This document shows positions 33,967-35,352 of a stretch of DNA of 35,352 bases, one piece after another. Numbering within the stretch: position 1 is the stretch's first letter; every line of letters starts with the position of its first letter. Both the position numbers and the translations under genes were made by a program. Source of the DNA: Chryseobacterium gleum (GTDB taxonomy: Bacteria > Bacteroidota > Bacteroidia > NS11-12g > UBA955); the NCBI GenBank assembly GCA_945870885.1, contig CAMBTR010000005.1, forward strand, positions 1 to 35,352. Reading direction: 5' to 3'. The notes beneath the pieces are model-generated. The model did no database searches. It worked only from the letters and a program-made list of their open reading frames with translations, and was not told where the DNA came from.

Positions 33967-34593
33967 ATGGAAATTAAAGTATTAAACAAGCAAGGGTCTG
34001 AGACCGGAAGAACGGTAACGTTGTCTGAGTCTATATTTGGATTGAGTCCAAATGACCACGCCATATATTTGGATGTAAAGCAGTTCTTGGCAAATCAGCG
34101 TCAGGGTACACACAAAACCAAAGAGAGAAAAGAAATACACCGTTCTACCAAGAAGATTTTCCGTCAGAAAGGTACAGGAGGTGCACGTCACGGTTCATTG
34201 AAAGCAGGTATTTTTGTAGGTGGTGCTCGTATTCACGGTCCCCGTCCACGTGACTACTCTTTCAAGTTGAACAAAAAGTTGAAGCGTTTGGCTCGTTTGT
34301 CGGCCCTTTCTTATAAGGCAAGAACAAACAATATCATGATCGTTGAAGATTTTGATATGGCTACGCCAAAGACATCTGAGTTCGCTAACATGTTGAAAGC
34401 TTTGAAGGTGACTGGTCGTACATTATTTGTAACGTCTGAGATCCAGAAGAACATCGTATTGAGTGGTCGTAACATTGAAGGAAACACAGTAATGCGTGCT
34501 TCAGATATGAACACATATCAAGTGATGAAAGCGGGTCAATTAATTTTAACCGAAAGTTCAATCGCCAAGATTCAGGAGGCAAATACAAAATGA
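33967..34593 (+). CDS. rplD: 50S ribosomal protein uL4
   Basis: uL4 lines the polypeptide exit tunnel and in enterobacteria autoregulates the S10 operon; whether it does so here cannot be seen, since no long leader precedes rpsJ. The 208-aa protein has '[20 protein letters not shown]', the tunnel loop '[20 protein letters not shown]' with '[15 protein letters not shown]', and the C-terminal Rossmann-like part '[10 protein letters not shown]'. Its last codons overlap the rplW start as ATGA and contain the AGGAGG serving rplW. Confidence 0.98.
   Translation: MEIKVLNKQGSETGRTVTLSESIFGLSPNDHAIYLDVKQFLANQRQGTHKTKERKEIHRSTKKIFRQKGTGGARHGSLKAGIFVGGARIHGPRPRDYSFKLNKKLKRLARLSALSYKARTNNIMIVEDFDMATPKTSEFANMLKALKVTGRTLFVTSEIQKNIVLSGRNIEGNTVMRASDMNTYQVMKAGQLILTESSIAKIQEANTK
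34574..34579 (+). promoter_or_regulatory. Shine-Dalgarno sequence AGGAGG before rplW
   Basis: AGGAGG lies inside the last codons of rplD (encoding part of IQEA), 10 nt before the rplW ATG. Together with the ATGA overlap it would favour coupled re-initiation. Confidence 0.55.
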
Positions 34594-34874
34594 TACTTAA
34601 AAAGCCGTTGATTACTGAGAAAATGACCGCTATCATGGATAAGCGTGGTCAGTATGGTTTCATCGTTGACCCAAAGTCAAATAAGGATGAAATTAAGAAA
34701 GCCATTGAAGAATTCTATGGAGTGGAAGTTGCATCAGTAAACACCATGATCCAACGGGGGAAGTCGCGTCGTAACAGACGCACAGGCCAAATCTCCGGTT
34801 ATACTGCAAAGTATAAGAAGGCCATTGTCACATTAAAAGAAGGATTTAACATAGACTTTTACGAAAACATCTAA
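34590..34874 (+). CDS. rplW: 50S ribosomal protein uL23
   Basis: uL23 sits at the tunnel exit and is a docking site for trigger factor and SRP. The 94-aa protein [20 protein letters not shown] contains '[20 protein letters not shown]', '[19 protein letters not shown]' and ends '[13 protein letters not shown]'. Typical length for the phylum. The ATG overlaps the rplD stop (ATGA); the rplB start is 2 nt after its stop. Confidence 0.98.
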   Translation: MILKKPLITEKMTAIMDKRGQYGFIVDPKSNKDEIKKAIEEFYGVEVASVNTMIQRGKSRRNRRTGQISGYTAKYKKAIVTLKEGFNIDFYENI

Positions 34875-34876
34875 TC

Positions 34877-35352
34877 ATGGCAGTACGTCGTTTAAATCCC
34901 ACCACGCCTGGTCAACGCTTTAGAGTTGCCAATGCGTTTGCAGAAATCACTGCTAGCAAGCCTGAGAAGAGTTTGTTGGTATCATTGAGCAAATCCGGTG
35001 GACGGAATAATCAAGGAAAAATCACCTCACCGTATATCGGGGGTGGTCACAAACGTCGCTATCGTATCATCGACTTCAAGCGTAATAACTTTGGAGTAGT
35101 TGGTGAGGTAATGACAGTAGAATACGATCCAAATCGCAGTGCATTTATTGCTTTGGTTCAATTCGGTGAAGAGAAGAGATACATCATTGCTCCTGCGGGA
35201 TTGAAGGTGGGTCAGAAAGTGGAACAGGGTCCAGGCGTATCTCCAGAGATTGGAAATGCAGTGCCATTGGCTGAAATTCCATTGGGAACTTTGATTCACA
35301 ACATCGAAATGAATCCAGGTCAAGGTGCTAAAATTTGTCGCAGTGCTGGTAC
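34877..35352 (+). CDS. rplB: 50S ribosomal protein uL2, 3' end outside window
   Basis: This gene is not in the ORF track because it runs off the window end. Translation from ATG 34877 gives [20 protein letters not shown], then '[20 protein letters not shown]', '[16 protein letters not shown]', '[20 protein letters not shown]' and '[20 protein letters not shown]', all standard uL2 wording. About 158 of some 275 residues are present. uL2 binds 23S rRNA domain IV and is needed for subunit association. The last visible codons (CRSAGT) are intact, so the cut is the window edge and not a break. Confidence 0.97.
   Translation, partial: MAVRRLNPTTPGQRFRVANAFAEITASKPEKSLLVSLSKSGGRNNQGKITSPYIGGGHKRRYRIIDFKRNNFGVVGEVMTVEYDPNRSAFIALVQFGEEKRYIIAPAGLKVGQKVEQGPGVSPEIGNAVPLAEIPLGTLIHNIEMNPGQGAKICRSAG

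Noticed and set aside
1-35352. Mobile elements, CRISPR arrays, tRNA or rRNA genes, prophage
   Set aside because: I saw no transposase, integrase, regularly spaced repeats, tRNA-like cloverleaf or rRNA sequence; intergenic gaps are mostly under 100 nt and the largest is 240 nt.

Overview
The window is chromosomal DNA from a member of the Bacteroidota. Three things point there: marker genes specific to the phylum (SprA, PorZ, PorQ, GldA/F/G, the DUF1573 protein, the 'MGRIFEKRKH' form of YebC), promoter elements of the phylum's TTG-N19-21-TAnnTTTG type, and a near absence of Shine-Dalgarno sequences. It looks like ordinary backbone. I see no phage, insertion sequence, CRISPR array, tRNA, rRNA or defence island.

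Region 1 (1-16157, minus strand) is a nearly unbroken run of genes. In transcription order it is ribF (FMN/FAD synthesis) and an overlapping M23 peptidase, then gldA-gldF-gldG (gliding-associated ABC transporter), ruvA (Holliday junction), sprA (type IX secretion outer-membrane translocon), porZ (surface attachment-complex protein with its own sorting domain) and an M20 metallopeptidase cut by the window edge. From gldA to the M20 gene, spacings are overlaps or 2-9 nt except for 70 nt before sprA.

Region 2 (16158-23418, plus strand) starts divergently from ribF with porQ, a second attachment-complex component. It is followed by cmk, tpiA and a 1503-aa exported protein of no recognised family, which is the least explained gene here. 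The window therefore holds the type IX translocon (SprA) and two attachment-complex members (PorZ, PorQ) on both sides of ribF.

Region 3 (23446-29788) is mixed housekeeping and envelope genes. truA and a PcaF/PaaJ-like thiolase (minus) face a TonB-dependent receptor of the haem/haemoglobin type (plus). A perfect hairpin terminator follows, then yebC, and then a convergent exported DUF1573 protein whose stop codon abuts that of yebC.

Region 4 (29978-35352, plus strand) is a fused str/S10 ribosomal operon: rpsL-rpsG-fusA-rpsJ-rplC-rplD-rplW-rplB (cut by the window end), with no tuf between fusA and rpsJ. Two of its genes, rplC and rplW, carry AGGAGG at normal Shine-Dalgarno distance, which is unusual for this phylum.

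The observations most worth checking are the 1503-aa protein, the type IX/gliding gene cluster, the repeated placement of TAnnTTTG boxes only 6-9 nt before start codons (suggesting leaderless mRNAs), and the two Shine-Dalgarno sites. I did not find clear evidence of a wholly new multi-gene system.
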